From the IMG/VR virus record IMGVR_UViG_3300009184_000043, positions 1-64,000 of that record: a stretch of DNA of 64,000 bases. One strand, given 5' to 3'. The position numbers and the translations under genes were made by a program. Below the pieces are notes generated by a model that was not told the DNA's origin, made no database searches, and worked only from the letters and a program-made list of their open reading frames with translations. Below, piece after piece: positions 37,653-46,744 of this stretch. The stretch's first letter is position 1, and the number at the start of each line of letters is the position of its first letter. Source of the stretch: a virus.

Positions 37653-40600
37653 ATGGCCAAACAAGTTAAACTTGACTTATCACAATTCAAAGCATCTGGT
37701 GTTTACACTTTGGAGTTTGATGCTTCGGAAAATATTATAATCAATCCACAAACAATTCGTTTGGTTGTTGGTTATTCTAATATTGGACCTTTTAATACTC
37801 CAGTATACTGCCCGGACATCACAACTTTTCAAGCAGTTTTTGGAGGAATTGATAAAGCCCTAGAGAAAAAAGGATCTTTTTTCCATAGATCTGTACTAAC
37901 ATGTTTAGGAAGTGGACCTGTATTTGCATTAAATCTTAGAATACTTAATAATACAGTAGATGTAAACGGAGATCCTGATTTTGCTGCTGGTGCTGATGTT
38001 GCTAGATATCGTGCATTATCTGTTGATACGGAAGAGCAAAATGGTAATAATGCAACAGGAGGATATTCAGATCCATTAACAAAACAAGACAAATTAGTAT
38101 CTTCTTATTACAACAAGGAGAAATTCTGGTTCCCTGATACTAATTATTTCTTAGCAACTGAAGATACATCAGGATCAAAACCAGATTCTAGAAAGCTATT
38201 TAGCTTAGTTAATATAGGACAAAATCCTGTAAGTGTTATTGTTAGAAAATCTCTTGACTCACCTTTCCCTTTAAAAGGATTCGATATTACTGCTAGAGAA
38301 TATTTTGGAGCAGATAACGTGCCTTCTTTCATGAATCAGTACGATTATCTTTCTGATTGGTTTATTGATGTAATTGCAATTAGCGGTAACTGGACAGATT
38401 ACCAAGCTTTAGCAAATGACCCAGTTTACAGTGCATATTTCACTTCAAAAGGATTCATTAAGGCACAAATTGATAACTTCTTAGCACAAGACGGAATTAA
38501 TATCGTTACAACAGTAACTGGTACACTTATTCCTAACTTCGTAGATCAAAACGGTACTCTTAGATACATTCAGACATTGATTAATAACCAAGCTCAAACA
38601 ACTGGTATCTTCTGTGCAGTTAACGAAGAAGCTTTAGATGATTTAGAAAACAACTCTTCAGTAATTGACTTAGTTGGTCACCACTTAGTTGACGAGATTG
38701 GACCGGATGCAGATATCACAACAAATCCTAAGAATCTTAATTTCTTATCGTATAGCCAAAATCTATTTGCAGATTTCACATATTATAAGAACATTGCAGG
38801 ATCTACTGGAGGTACAGAGATTACAGATACTGGAGTTTCTCCTTCTACTGGATTTGATATCTTACCAGAAACAGGAACTTTAGCAGAAGATACATTATTT
38901 AATGCTACTGGAGATGCTGGTATACCTACAACTCTATGGGACACTTACAATGCTTCTAATAGAGATGGCGGAGCTATTTATATCGATACATTATTTACTA
39001 ACTCTGTAAATCATGACGCTCAGATTACTACATTAAGCTCATTTGTTACTACTGATAATGATGCTCCTGGAGCTAGATGGGTACTTGGTAAAGTTACATC
39101 TAACCTACCAACTCCTGGATATTTAGGATTCTATGCTGGAGATCTTGTTAAATTAAAAGTAGTAGAAGCTAAAACAATAACTAATTCAACATTACCTGTA
39201 GGACAAAGAACACAAATAAGATTAAGATTATCACATCCTCTTGTTGGTTCTACTGCATCTATAACATACGTTGAGCCTTGGTACGAAACAAACAAAAGTA
39301 CATTAGATGCTTACCAAATTGGTAGTCCTGACTACTTTGATAATGATGACGTTTTCTTCTCACCTGATATTCCAATAGGAACTGATAGCTATTTAGCTTA
39401 CGAAAACTCCGCAATGTACAGAGACTGGGTAAAAGGTAATATCAGCGATGGTGATATTGATTGGAAAGATGATACAGGATCACTTCTTCAATATCTTAAG
39501 TTTGAAAATAACGTTGATAGAGACGGATTTAATATCCTAGTATGCAGAGCGTATGCTGATGATACATTTACAACACCAGAAGTTATTGCAACTTGGAACA
39601 CAACTTATGTTAGTTCGCTTCCTATAGGTACAAACTTAACAACAGGTTTAAGCTTTAATGTCGTTTCAACTAACGGTAATCTTAGCGATTATGTTGATAT
39701 TATTACTCAGTTAGCACCTAACATTATTGAAATGACAGTTGCTGAGGCTAATTCATCGGGTATTAAAGTAGGAGATCTATTAGTTTCTACTGACACTCAG
39801 ACTTATGATAATCCGTTAACTGAAAATTTACAGTCTAGACTAACAAGAGTACTTGAAGTTAAAACTGTAGCTTCTGCTTCTTCACCTGGAGTTTATACAA
39901 TCCAAGTTAAGACAGAAAGACCTATTCAGCTTTATCCTGGTACAACCACAAGAGTATGGAAGTTCAAATCTGTACAAGAGTTTGTTACATCATTCAACTT
40001 TACGTATCTACCAGGAGCAGCTATTAAAGCAGCTTCAGTTCCAAATGGAACAGATGTAAGAATGAATGCTATTTTAGATGTACTTTACAATACTAACTTA
40101 GCTAGAACTCTTGCAGACACTGACGTTATTACATTCAGATATGTGGTAGATACATTTGACGGAGGTATTCAACCAAACTGTAAATACCAACTTACAAGAC
40201 TTGCTAAGAACAGACAAAAATGTATGGCAATCTGTAACGTACCCTCAATGCAGAAATTCTCAGAATCACAAGATCCTAGATTTACTTCTGCACCTACTGC
40301 AACAGATCCAGCACCAATTTTACAAGCTAGATATATCGCAGACGGAGGTAATTTAAGTTTAAATCCTTCATTCACATTCTCTCTTCCTGACGAAGATCAA
40401 GGAGCTAAATTCTCTGGATTCTTCTCTCCGTTCTTAACGATTAGAGATAACGGTAAAAACTTAAACGTTCCACCAGCACCATACGTATCTAATAACTTCA
40501 TCCGTAAGTTTATCACAGGTGAACCTTATTCAATCGTAGCAGGTGTTAAAAGAGGTATTATTTCAGCTGGTAACTTAGTTGGACTTGAGTATGACTTCGA

Positions 40601-41054
40601 TCTTCAAGATAGAGAATACTTAGAGCCATTTGGTATCAACCCAATCATCCGTAAAAGAGGAGTTGGTGTAGTTATCTACGGTAACCAAACAAGCTACCAA
40701 AGAACTAACTCAGCATTTAATAACTTACACGTTAGAGATTTATTAATCACAGTAGAATCTGCAATTGAAGAGATCTTAGCAAACTACGTTTTCGATTTCA
40801 ACGAAGATTCAGTAAGACTTGAGATTAAAACTTTAGTAGACAACTACTTAACTGGAGTAAGATCAGTAGGAGGTATTTATAACTACTTAACTATTATGGA
40901 CTCTTCGAACAATACTCCTGCAATCATCGATCAAAATATCGGTATCATCGACGTTATTATCGAGCCTGCAAGAGGAATTCATAAGTTTATTAATAGAATG
41001 ACCGTTACTAGAACAGGTGGTATTGCTTCTGGAGGATTTATCCAATTTAGTTAA
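37653..41054 (+). CDS. 18: Contractile tail sheath protein, gp18-like
   Basis: An 1133-residue sheath protein, much longer than T4 gp18 (659). The N-terminus (SGVYTLEFDASENIIINPQT, then VGYSNIGPFNTPVYCPDITT) is typical of gp18-like sheaths. The conserved C-terminal core contains ANYVFDFNEDSVRLEIKTLV and ends in TRTGGIASGGFIQFS. The central about 500 residues are extra, Thr/Asp/Asn-rich and probably form surface domains on the sheath. It polymerises around the tube and contracts to drive it through the envelope. It is followed by two tube genes. Confidence 0.93.
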   Translation: MAKQVKLDLSQFKASGVYTLEFDASENIIINPQTIRLVVGYSNIGPFNTPVYCPDITTFQAVFGGIDKALEKKGSFFHRSVLTCLGSGPVFALNLRILNNTVDVNGDPDFAAGADVARYRALSVDTEEQNGNNATGGYSDPLTKQDKLVSSYYNKEKFWFPDTNYFLATEDTSGSKPDSRKLFSLVNIGQNPVSVIVRKSLDSPFPLKGFDITAREYFGADNVPSFMNQYDYLSDWFIDVIAISGNWTDYQALANDPVYSAYFTSKGFIKAQIDNFLAQDGINIVTTVTGTLIPNFVDQNGTLRYIQTLINNQAQTTGIFCAVNEEALDDLENNSSVIDLVGHHLVDEIGPDADITTNPKNLNFLSYSQNLFADFTYYKNIAGSTGGTEITDTGVSPSTGFDILPETGTLAEDTLFNATGDAGIPTTLWDTYNASNRDGGAIYIDTLFTNSVNHDAQITTLSSFVTTDNDAPGARWVLGKVTSNLPTPGYLGFYAGDLVKLKVVEAKTITNSTLPVGQRTQIRLRLSHPLVGSTASITYVEPWYETNKSTLDAYQIGSPDYFDNDDVFFSPDIPIGTDSYLAYENSAMYRDWVKGNISDGDIDWKDDTGSLLQYLKFENNVDRDGFNILVCRAYADDTFTTPEVIATWNTTYVSSLPIGTNLTTGLSFNVVSTNGNLSDYVDIITQLAPNIIEMTVAEANSSGIKVGDLLVSTDTQTYDNPLTENLQSRLTRVLEVKTVASASSPGVYTIQVKTERPIQLYPGTTTRVWKFKSVQEFVTSFNFTYLPGAAIKAASVPNGTDVRMNAILDVLYNTNLARTLADTDVITFRYVVDTFDGGIQPNCKYQLTRLAKNRQKCMAICNVPSMQKFSESQDPRFTSAPTATDPAPILQARYIADGGNLSLNPSFTFSLPDEDQGAKFSGFFSPFLTIRDNGKNLNVPPAPYVSNNFIRKFITGEPYSIVAGVKRGIISAGNLVGLEYDFDLQDREYLEPFGINPIIRKRGVGVVIYGNQTSYQRTNSAFNNLHVRDLLITVESAIEEILANYVFDFNEDSVRLEIKTLVDNYLTGVRSVGGIYNYLTIMDSSNNTPAIIDQNIGIIDVIIEPARGIHKFINRMTVTRTGGIASGGFIQFS

Positions 41055-41099
41055 TAAATTTGATGATCAAAAAGAATGTTAAATATATAAAATAAAAAC

Positions 41100-41672
41100 A
41101 TGGCAGGATTACCACACTATTCAAGTTCGAAGGCTTCTATTAACAAGTTCGAACCAGTTTTCCTCAACCAGTTTGAGGTTACTATAAGTCCACCTACAGG
41201 TGTGGCTATTCCGCAAGGAAATCCTGGAAGTAATAATATACTTTTAGAACAAGTAACTAGAGTTTCTGGATTACAGGTAGATCAAAACCCTGGAGAAATA
41301 ACACAGCAATATAAATTTGCTAAAAGATATTACGCGGGAGCAGCTCCTCAAAGAACTGGTTTAGATTGTGATATAGAGTTTGAAGTCAACTTAAATGATG
41401 ACAATTCAATGTATGTTTTTAAAGTACTTCGTCAGTGGTCAGATTTAATTTACAATCCTCTAACAGGTGCAATGGGATTAAAAGCAAACTATGCGGGTAA
41501 TATCCTAATCAACGTCTTCAATAAACAAGGAGATGTTTATAGAAAGATTAACCTTAGAGATTGCTTTCCTAGTACACCTATTCCTGAGATGGCTTTAAAT
41601 TACACTCAAACGTCTATTTACAAATTAAATGTTACTTGGGCAGTTGATTACTTTGATGACGTATTTATATAA
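41100..41672 (+). CDS. 19: Tail tube protein A, gp19-like
   Basis: A 190-residue tube protein (T4 gp19 is 163). It shares with the next gene the N-terminus MAGLPHYSSSKASINKFEP, the segment VFLNQFEVTISPPTGVAIPQ, a central VFKVLRQWSDLIYNPLTGAM and the C-terminal DYFDDVFI. It forms hexameric rings that stack inside the sheath. It lies 45 bases after the sheath stop with an ATATATAAAA late element between. Confidence 0.9.
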   Translation: MAGLPHYSSSKASINKFEPVFLNQFEVTISPPTGVAIPQGNPGSNNILLEQVTRVSGLQVDQNPGEITQQYKFAKRYYAGAAPQRTGLDCDIEFEVNLNDDNSMYVFKVLRQWSDLIYNPLTGAMGLKANYAGNILINVFNKQGDVYRKINLRDCFPSTPIPEMALNYTQTSIYKLNVTWAVDYFDDVFI

Positions 41673-41682
41673 TTAAAAAGAA

Positions 41683-42261
41683 ATGGCAGGATTACCACAT
41701 TTTAGCTCCTCAAAGGCAGCGGTTCAATTATACGAACCAGTTTATCTTAACCAGTTCGAGGTTATTATTCAACCTCCAGTTGGTGTAGGAAATCCGCAAG
41801 GAAACGGCGGAAGAACACTACTAGTAGAAAACGTTCTATCAGTAGCTGGTCTTGCAGTTGATAAAAACCCAGGAATAGCAGAACAAAGATACAAGTTCTC
41901 TAAAAGAAGATATGCAGCAGCAGCTGTTGATGATACTGGTGTAAAAGTTAGAATTGATTTTGAAACTAACTTAGACGATAACAACAGTAACTATGTGTTC
42001 AAAACACTTAGACAATGGTCTGACTTAGTTTATAATCCTTTAACTGGTGCTACTGGTATAAAATCTACCTATGCTGGAGGAACTTACATACTTGTCTCTA
42101 TCTTCAATAAACAAGGAGATGTATTTAGAAGAGTTAAATTAGTTAATTGCTTCCCAGTAGATCAAATTAAAGCAATGGACTTAGATTACACAAACGGAAC
42201 AACACCTTACAAAATATCACTATCATTTAGAGCAGACTATTTTGAAGATGTATTCAATTAA
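41683..42261 (+). CDS. Tail tube protein B, gp19-like paralogue
   Basis: A 192-residue close paralogue of the preceding gene: MAGLPHFSSSKAAVQLYEPV, VYLNQFEVIIQPPVGVGNPQ, VFKTLRQWSDLVYNPLTGAT and ending DYFEDVFN. The two are clearly homologous throughout, separated by 10 bases. Either both build a mixed tube or one is used at a special place such as the hub or the terminator end. It is followed by an intrinsic terminator at 42301. Confidence 0.9.
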   Translation: MAGLPHFSSSKAAVQLYEPVYLNQFEVIIQPPVGVGNPQGNGGRTLLVENVLSVAGLAVDKNPGIAEQRYKFSKRRYAAAAVDDTGVKVRIDFETNLDDNNSNYVFKTLRQWSDLVYNPLTGATGIKSTYAGGTYILVSIFNKQGDVFRRVKLVNCFPVDQIKAMDLDYTNGTTPYKISLSFRADYFEDVFN

Positions 42262-42300
42262 TTCTTAGCATTTCTTAGCATTTTCTTAAAATAAATATAT

Positions 42301-42330
42301 AAATGGAGACCCTGAGTCTCCATTTTTTAT
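42301..42330 (+). terminator. Intrinsic terminator after the tube genes
   Basis: AAATGGAGAC and GTCTCCATTT form a 10-bp stem with loop CCTGA and a T-rich tail. Confidence 0.88.
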
Positions 42331-42343
42331 TTTAATCGATTAG

Positions 42344-42372
42344 GAAACTTAACGATAAAAAGTAGTAAAAGA
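42344..42372 (+). promoter_or_regulatory. Weak promoter, GAAACT-N16-TAAAAGA
   Basis: GAAACT (42344-42349) with an imperfect -10 at 42366. It restarts transcription after the terminator. Confidence 0.4.
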
Positions 42373-42388
42373 AATATAAGCAAATGAA

Positions 42389-43453
42389 ATGGCTGACAAT
42401 ATAGACGACGAATTATTAAATGAACTTAGCAAAAGGGAAGAAGGTTCAAAATTTGAGTACGATCAATTACAACAAGAATCTACACCAGATCCGGATGTAG
42501 ATAATGTAAATATCCCATCTTGGATCCCACAAGATTATCAAAAGCCTTCAGCGGAGCAATTAATAGAAAAAGCAGATCAAAATAACAATCTTAATCTAGG
42601 AAAATCTACTAGAGTTCCAATGGGCATGGAAAGTGAATGGAAGAATCTTCCACCAGAATCTTTACCTTCTAAAGGATTTGGGTATCCAGAAGGATTCGAA
42701 ATTGCTATTAAACCTGCATCTGTTAAAGAGATTAGACATTTTTCCACAGTAGATGATGACGATAGAATAGATTTAGACGACAAGCTAAATACTATACTAT
42801 CTAAATGTATGAAGATAAGATGGGACGGTGGATTCCTTGAAAATTATGATCTATGGTATGAAGATAGATTTTTCATTATAATGTCTATAAGAGATCTAAC
42901 ATTTATTAAAGGTGAAAATAGAATACTTCTTCCATTAACTAAAAATTGTACAAAACCTGATTGTAATATAGCAGATCAGATAGAATTAAAATCTAATCTT
43001 CTAGATAGCTTTGTAATAGATCCAGAGCTGCTAAAAAGATATAATAAAGATACCTATTCTTTTAGATTTATTCCAAAAGACGGAAGCCCAGAAATGGATC
43101 TTTATATTCCTACTGTAGGTGTTACTACTTTATGTAGAAAAATACTTTCGGAAAAAAGAAAGAAAGGAAAAAAATTCGATGAGAGCTTCTCAAAGGTTGC
43201 AAGTTTTATTATTCCGGATTGGAGAAATCTAGATGAAATTCTTTACGATCAATATGAAAGAGCATCTAATGAATGGTCTCCTTTACAATTTTCAATTGCG
43301 GATCAGATTAGCGAAAAAATAAATTTTGCAACTAAATCAAGAATCTATAGTAAATGTTCTAGCTGTGATGGGGAGGTCACAGCAGAAATATCATTTCCCA
43401 GAGGATACAGATCCCTTTTCGTTATTTCAGATATCCTTAGCCAATTACTTTGA
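42389..43453 (+). CDS. Baseplate-hub-type protein (gp26/gp51-like), frame 0 part
   Basis: A 354-residue protein. The segment LPPESLPSKGFGYPEGFEIA, then IKPASVKEIRHFSTVDDDDR, is typical of T4-like baseplate hub/assembly proteins. Two Cys pairs (NCTKPDCN at about 190, CSSCDGEV at about 320) would bind zinc. In this frame the protein ends soon after CSSCDGEVTAEISFP. In the +1 frame the homologous-looking continuation EDTDPFSLFQISLANYFDIK follows. TTT-CCC-A at 43394-43400 is a plausible +1 slip site, so the true product may run on to 43631. Confidence 0.6.
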   Translation: MADNIDDELLNELSKREEGSKFEYDQLQQESTPDPDVDNVNIPSWIPQDYQKPSAEQLIEKADQNNNLNLGKSTRVPMGMESEWKNLPPESLPSKGFGYPEGFEIAIKPASVKEIRHFSTVDDDDRIDLDDKLNTILSKCMKIRWDGGFLENYDLWYEDRFFIIMSIRDLTFIKGENRILLPLTKNCTKPDCNIADQIELKSNLLDSFVIDPELLKRYNKDTYSFRFIPKDGSPEMDLYIPTVGVTTLCRKILSEKRKKGKKFDESFSKVASFIIPDWRNLDEILYDQYERASNEWSPLQFSIADQISEKINFATKSRIYSKCSSCDGEVTAEISFPRGYRSLFVISDILSQLL

Positions 43454-43631
43454 TATCAAATTTAGATTATGGGAAGAGTTTAAGCTATCAATAGATTCTT
43501 TAGAAGCTTTACCTTTCTACGAATATCAAATCTATATAGATAAGCTAAACGAAAAGATAGAAAGAGATAACAAAAAATCTGAACAAGGAGATTTAGTTGA
43601 AGCATTTTCATTTTCAAAGCCAAAAAGTTAA
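43400..43631 (+). CDS. +1-frame extension of the baseplate-hub-type protein
   Basis: This stretch is in the +1 frame relative to the gene above. It reads EDTDPFSLFQISLANYFDIK and continues RLWEEFKLSIDSLEALPFYE to an end in FSFSKPKS, typical of the C-terminal helical part of hub or tail-assembly proteins. No ATG lies at the expected boundary: the only upstream starts are a TTG (43326) and an ATG (about 43362) inside the other frame. A +1 slip at CCC (43397-43399) joins the frames without loss. Alternatives are a separate gene with a weak start or a natural frameshift mutation. Confidence 0.5.
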
Positions 43632-43646
43632 ACTTTTTGGCTTTTT
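43617..43646 (+). terminator. Intrinsic terminator overlapping the gene end
   Basis: GCCAAAAAGT and ACTTTTTGGC form a 10-bp stem with loop TAA (the stop codon) and a TTTTT tail. The hairpin includes the last codons of the gene. Confidence 0.75.
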
Positions 43647-43647
43647 A

Positions 43648-43659
43648 GGTATATAAATA
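43648..43659 (+). promoter_or_regulatory. Late-type promoter element GGTATATAAATA
   Basis: A TATAAATA core lies 11 bases before the start of the next gene. It is the closest match in the window to the canonical T4 late promoter. Confidence 0.55.
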
Positions 43660-43670
43660 AAAAAAACATT

Positions 43671-45329
43671 TTGGCAGGAGAAACAGGATCAGGATTTCCA
43701 GTTTTTAAAACTGAAGGCGGTGCTTTTGACAGAGCTAAATTTAATGCGGATCTACAGTCTAGCATGGGTGCTAATATAAACCCAGAAACTGCTGATACTT
43801 TAAAAGAAGCAAATAGTGTAGGAGATGCAGCAAAGAAATTTTTCAAAGGTTCTTTTGAACAAAATTTAAAAGCATTAGATCCTGCTTATGATCCTAAAAG
43901 TGTATTTTATAGAGAAGCTCGTTCGCCTTCAGGATTATATTCGAAATCTCTACAGAATCAAATAGACAAAGGTGAAGCAGTAGACGGAAAAGAAATTTTC
44001 GAAATGTCTAAGAAATATGCAGAGAAAAAGATTGCTAATGCAGCAATACTTAAAACTGGTAAAGTTACTGAGATTTTAGAAAATGTTGGATTTGACAGCT
44101 TTAAGGATTTTGATGCTTACGAAGACGTAAAAAGCGATTTTGATAGTAAGATCAAAGAGGATAAGTTTAAGTTTGATTCAGTATTAGACGGATTTTGGCT
44201 TTTATTAAATGATTTTAATAGCAAAGAGTCAATTCCAGCACAAACATTACAATATCTAAATAATCCGGAGAATAGTGCAATGCTGTCCGCTATAGCTAAA
44301 ATTCTAGAATCTGAAGGATTCAATAGCGAAAGCGTTTTAGCTATGTCTAAAAAATACGACGAAAGTTTAGCTAAACTTTTAGAAATAGATCAAAAGGGAT
44401 CTGTTGAAGGTGCTAAAGCTCCAACTGAAGAAAAAAAAGCAGAAACCCCTTCCACTACAGCTGCTGAGGAACAAAAGATGGGGGAGAAAAAAGAAGGACC
44501 CAAGGGAGAAACTGGAGGAACCCCTGTAGAACCAGCTAAAACAGAAACTACATCAACTGCAGGAACTACTGGAGGAGCTAATACAGCTACACAAGGAAGC
44601 ACACAAGAAACTACCCTAAATAAACCAACAGAGGAATCTAAAAAGGTTGAGGGAGCAGCTGGAGGCAATACACCAGCCACTACAACAGGGCCTGCGTCTG
44701 CTGAAGCATCTTCTAAGATTGATAGCTTAATATCAAATCTTTTTGGAGTAAAATCAGGAGCAGGGGGAACTGGGGGAACTGGAGCAGGTGGAACTGGAGC
44801 AGGCGGAACTGGAGCAGGAACAACTGGAGCAGCACAATCTTTAGAAAGTAAAATATCCTCCACAGCTCCAACAAGTACAGATGTATCTTCAGCGATAGAT
44901 AAAAATTTAGAATCCCTTGGATTTACTACGAAAGCTTCACCGGGAGGAACTTCTACTAGCACTGTAGAAAATTTATCAGCTAAGAATGAAACTTCTTCGC
45001 AATCTACTGGTATAAAAGAAACAGAAACACAAAAGTTAGGTAGTGTGACTCCTCCTGCAGAAAATAAACCAGCAGAAGAACCTAAGCCCGCTACTACAAC
45101 GCCAGTGAGTTCTGAGACAGTAACTAAGGTATCGGCAGAAACGGCAAGTCTCAATTCCACATCAGGAAACGAACAAAACAAAGGCGAATCTCCAAAAGAA
45201 ACCGTTAGTTCTACGGGTAATGAAGACTTAAACAAAACAATGGAAACTATGGTTACGCTACTGACTCAACTAAATAATACTATGCAAGGACCTTTATTAG
45301 TAACATCAATGTCAAAAAAAATCGACTAG
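43671..45329 (+). CDS. Large low-complexity virion protein of unknown role
   Basis: A 552-residue protein with TTG start MAGETGSGFPVFKTEGGAFD. The first about 240 residues are helical and well-ordered. The rest is Ala/Thr/Glu/Lys/Gly-rich and disordered, with a short GAGGTG repeat (about 44760-44825). It ends in a helix (LNKTMETMVTLLTQLNNTM). Such disordered linkers are seen in phage tail or head scaffold proteins. The antisense frame over the low-complexity region is an artefact. A tape-measure or hub role is possible from position, but its helical content is low for a tape measure. Confidence 0.55.
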   Translation: MAGETGSGFPVFKTEGGAFDRAKFNADLQSSMGANINPETADTLKEANSVGDAAKKFFKGSFEQNLKALDPAYDPKSVFYREARSPSGLYSKSLQNQIDKGEAVDGKEIFEMSKKYAEKKIANAAILKTGKVTEILENVGFDSFKDFDAYEDVKSDFDSKIKEDKFKFDSVLDGFWLLLNDFNSKESIPAQTLQYLNNPENSAMLSAIAKILESEGFNSESVLAMSKKYDESLAKLLEIDQKGSVEGAKAPTEEKKAETPSTTAAEEQKMGEKKEGPKGETGGTPVEPAKTETTSTAGTTGGANTATQGSTQETTLNKPTEESKKVEGAAGGNTPATTTGPASAEASSKIDSLISNLFGVKSGAGGTGGTGAGGTGAGGTGAGTTGAAQSLESKISSTAPTSTDVSSAIDKNLESLGFTTKASPGGTSTSTVENLSAKNETSSQSTGIKETETQKLGSVTPPAENKPAEEPKPATTTPVSSETVTKVSAETASLNSTSGNEQNKGESPKETVSSTGNEDLNKTMETMVTLLTQLNNTMQGPLLVTSMSKKID

Positions 45330-45391
45330 GGGGTTTACTTTTTGAGAACAATGTAATATATTTGTAAAAAACCAAAACTAAATAAATAAAA

Positions 45392-45664
45392 ATGAGTAAA
45401 AATTATGAGATCACTAAGGAGCTAAGGCAGGCTTCATTAGAATTCCTAAAGGAGTTTGGGAATTATCAAAAATGTCTAGAAATTTTAAGCGATGAAAAAA
45501 AATTAGAATTTACCGAGGAAGAAGTTAATGAAATATTGAATCTATTGGGCTCATTCAGATTAAGGGATGTATTCAACATCGTAGAAAGATATAAAGTTGA
45601 AGTTACACCTTTAAAATCTCAAGCTGATGAGCAATCAGAGCCTACCACAGGACAAGCAGAATAA
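45392..45664 (+). CDS. Small helical protein of unknown function
   Basis: A 90-residue protein: ELRQASLEFLKEFGNYQKCL, a second helix with EEVNEILNLLGSFRLRDVFN, and a polar tail. Its start is preceded by a TATATTTG sequence resembling the Bacteroidetes -7 element (TAnnTTTG). The end overlaps the dCMP deaminase start by 38 bases in another frame. It may share a module with the genes at 24236 and 24554. Confidence 0.5.
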   Translation: MSKNYEITKELRQASLEFLKEFGNYQKCLEILSDEKKLEFTEEEVNEILNLLGSFRLRDVFNIVERYKVEVTPLKSQADEQSEPTTGQAE

Positions 45665-46064
45665 GGTCGATCGTTTATACTTAAAAATGGCTAAGATATG
45701 GGCCGAGAATTCTCATTGTAAGAGAAGTCAGGTCGGATGTCTTATTGTTAATAATCGACAAATTATATCTGATGGATACAACGGAACACCATCCGGATTT
45801 TCCAACAATTGTGAAGATTGTGACAACAACACATTACCCACAGTATTACACGCTGAAGCCAATGCTATTACCAAAATAGCTAAAAGTACAAACAGTGCAG
45901 AAGGTTCAACACTTTACGTGACTCTCTCCCCATGTTTCGATTGTGCTAAACTTATAATTCAGGCAGGAATTAAAAGAATAGTATACTCAGAAGTTTATAG
46001 AAAAACAGATTCCTTTAAACTTTTTCAAGAAGCAGGTATAGAAATAAAACAAATGGAAATTTAA
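45627..46064 (+). CDS. cd: dCMP deaminase
   Basis: A 145-residue zinc deaminase. The first zinc ligand and catalytic Glu are in LHAEANAI (about residues 69-76), and the Cys ligands in LSPCFDCAK (about 95-103). The GYNGTPSGFSNNCEDC segment is typical of the ComEB/dCMP deaminase group. It converts dCMP to dUMP for dTMP synthesis. Together with the TS-fold enzyme at 20128 it shapes the pyrimidine pool. It is translationally overlapped with the gene before it. Confidence 0.93.
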   Translation: MSNQSLPQDKQNKVDRLYLKMAKIWAENSHCKRSQVGCLIVNNRQIISDGYNGTPSGFSNNCEDCDNNTLPTVLHAEANAITKIAKSTNSAEGSTLYVTLSPCFDCAKLIIQAGIKRIVYSEVYRKTDSFKLFQEAGIEIKQMEI

Positions 46065-46078
46065 AAAAATTAGAAAAA

Positions 46079-46696
46079 ATGGCAGTAAAAAACATTCAGG
46101 AATTAGCAGAAAGCTTTATGAGGACGTCCTCAGATAAAGACTTCGTGGAATTGTATAAAAGAATTAAACCGGGATTATTAAATCATTGTAAATCCATATT
46201 AATGGATACAGATGCAGCAGAAGATGCAGTGTCAAATACAATGGCTAAGATATGGACCAAGATATCACAGTATGATCCACAAAGGGGTAACTTTTCTACA
46301 TGGGTATACAATATAGCAAGAAACGAATCTTTAGTAATAAAAAAGAGTGAGGACCGATATATGCCAATCATACAAGAAATAGTTAGAAATAACGATGATG
46401 GCGATAATCCAGTACAAAAGGTAAGTCATTATAAGGATAACATATACAATTGCGATTATATTAGTAGTGATACTGACGAAATGGAAGATCTATACGAAAA
46501 TGTGTTAGAAAGAATGAAGGATCTGCCTGACATCTATAAGGATATACTCTTTGATAGAGAGATACTAAGAATGAAATACCAAGAAATAGCAGATAAACAT
46601 GGTATGAAAAAAAGAGCTATTGCTACTAGAATAAGAAGAGCGAGATTAAAAGTTAGGGAGATGTTTCCTGGAGTTAATTTAACTTTTAACGATTAA
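46079..46696 (+). CDS. ECF-like sigma factor
   Basis: A 205-residue sigma-70-family protein of the two-domain (ECF) kind. Region 2 spans about residues 20-90 (DTDAAEDAVSNTMAKIWTKI, then YDPQRGNFSTWVYNIARNES). Region 4 lies at about 150-200, with the helix-turn-helix ILRMKYQEIADKHGMKKRAI followed by ATRIRRARLKVREMF. It redirects host RNA polymerase. The promoter class found across this window (GAAACT-N16-17-TATAATA) has an ECF-like -35, so this protein is its best candidate reader. It is distinct from the gp55-like factor at 53444. Confidence 0.85.
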   Translation: MAVKNIQELAESFMRTSSDKDFVELYKRIKPGLLNHCKSILMDTDAAEDAVSNTMAKIWTKISQYDPQRGNFSTWVYNIARNESLVIKKSEDRYMPIIQEIVRNNDDGDNPVQKVSHYKDNIYNCDYISSDTDEMEDLYENVLERMKDLPDIYKDILFDREILRMKYQEIADKHGMKKRAIATRIRRARLKVREMFPGVNLTFND

Positions 46697-46703
46697 TCGT
46701 TTT

Positions 46704-46735
46704 GTAACTTTTCCTTCAGTTTAATCTAAAAATAG
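46704..46735 (+). promoter_or_regulatory. Promoter, GTAACT-N17-TAAAAATAG
   Basis: GTAACT (46704-46709), 17 bases, TAAAAATAG (46727-46735), upstream of the ATG at 46745. Confidence 0.5.
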
Positions 46736-46744
46736 AAAAGATTT

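Noticed and set aside
44390-45235. Long antisense ORF under the low-complexity virion gene
   Set aside because: It mirrors the Thr/Ala/Gly-rich codons of the sense gene. The sense frame has a promoter and proper boundaries; the antisense has none.
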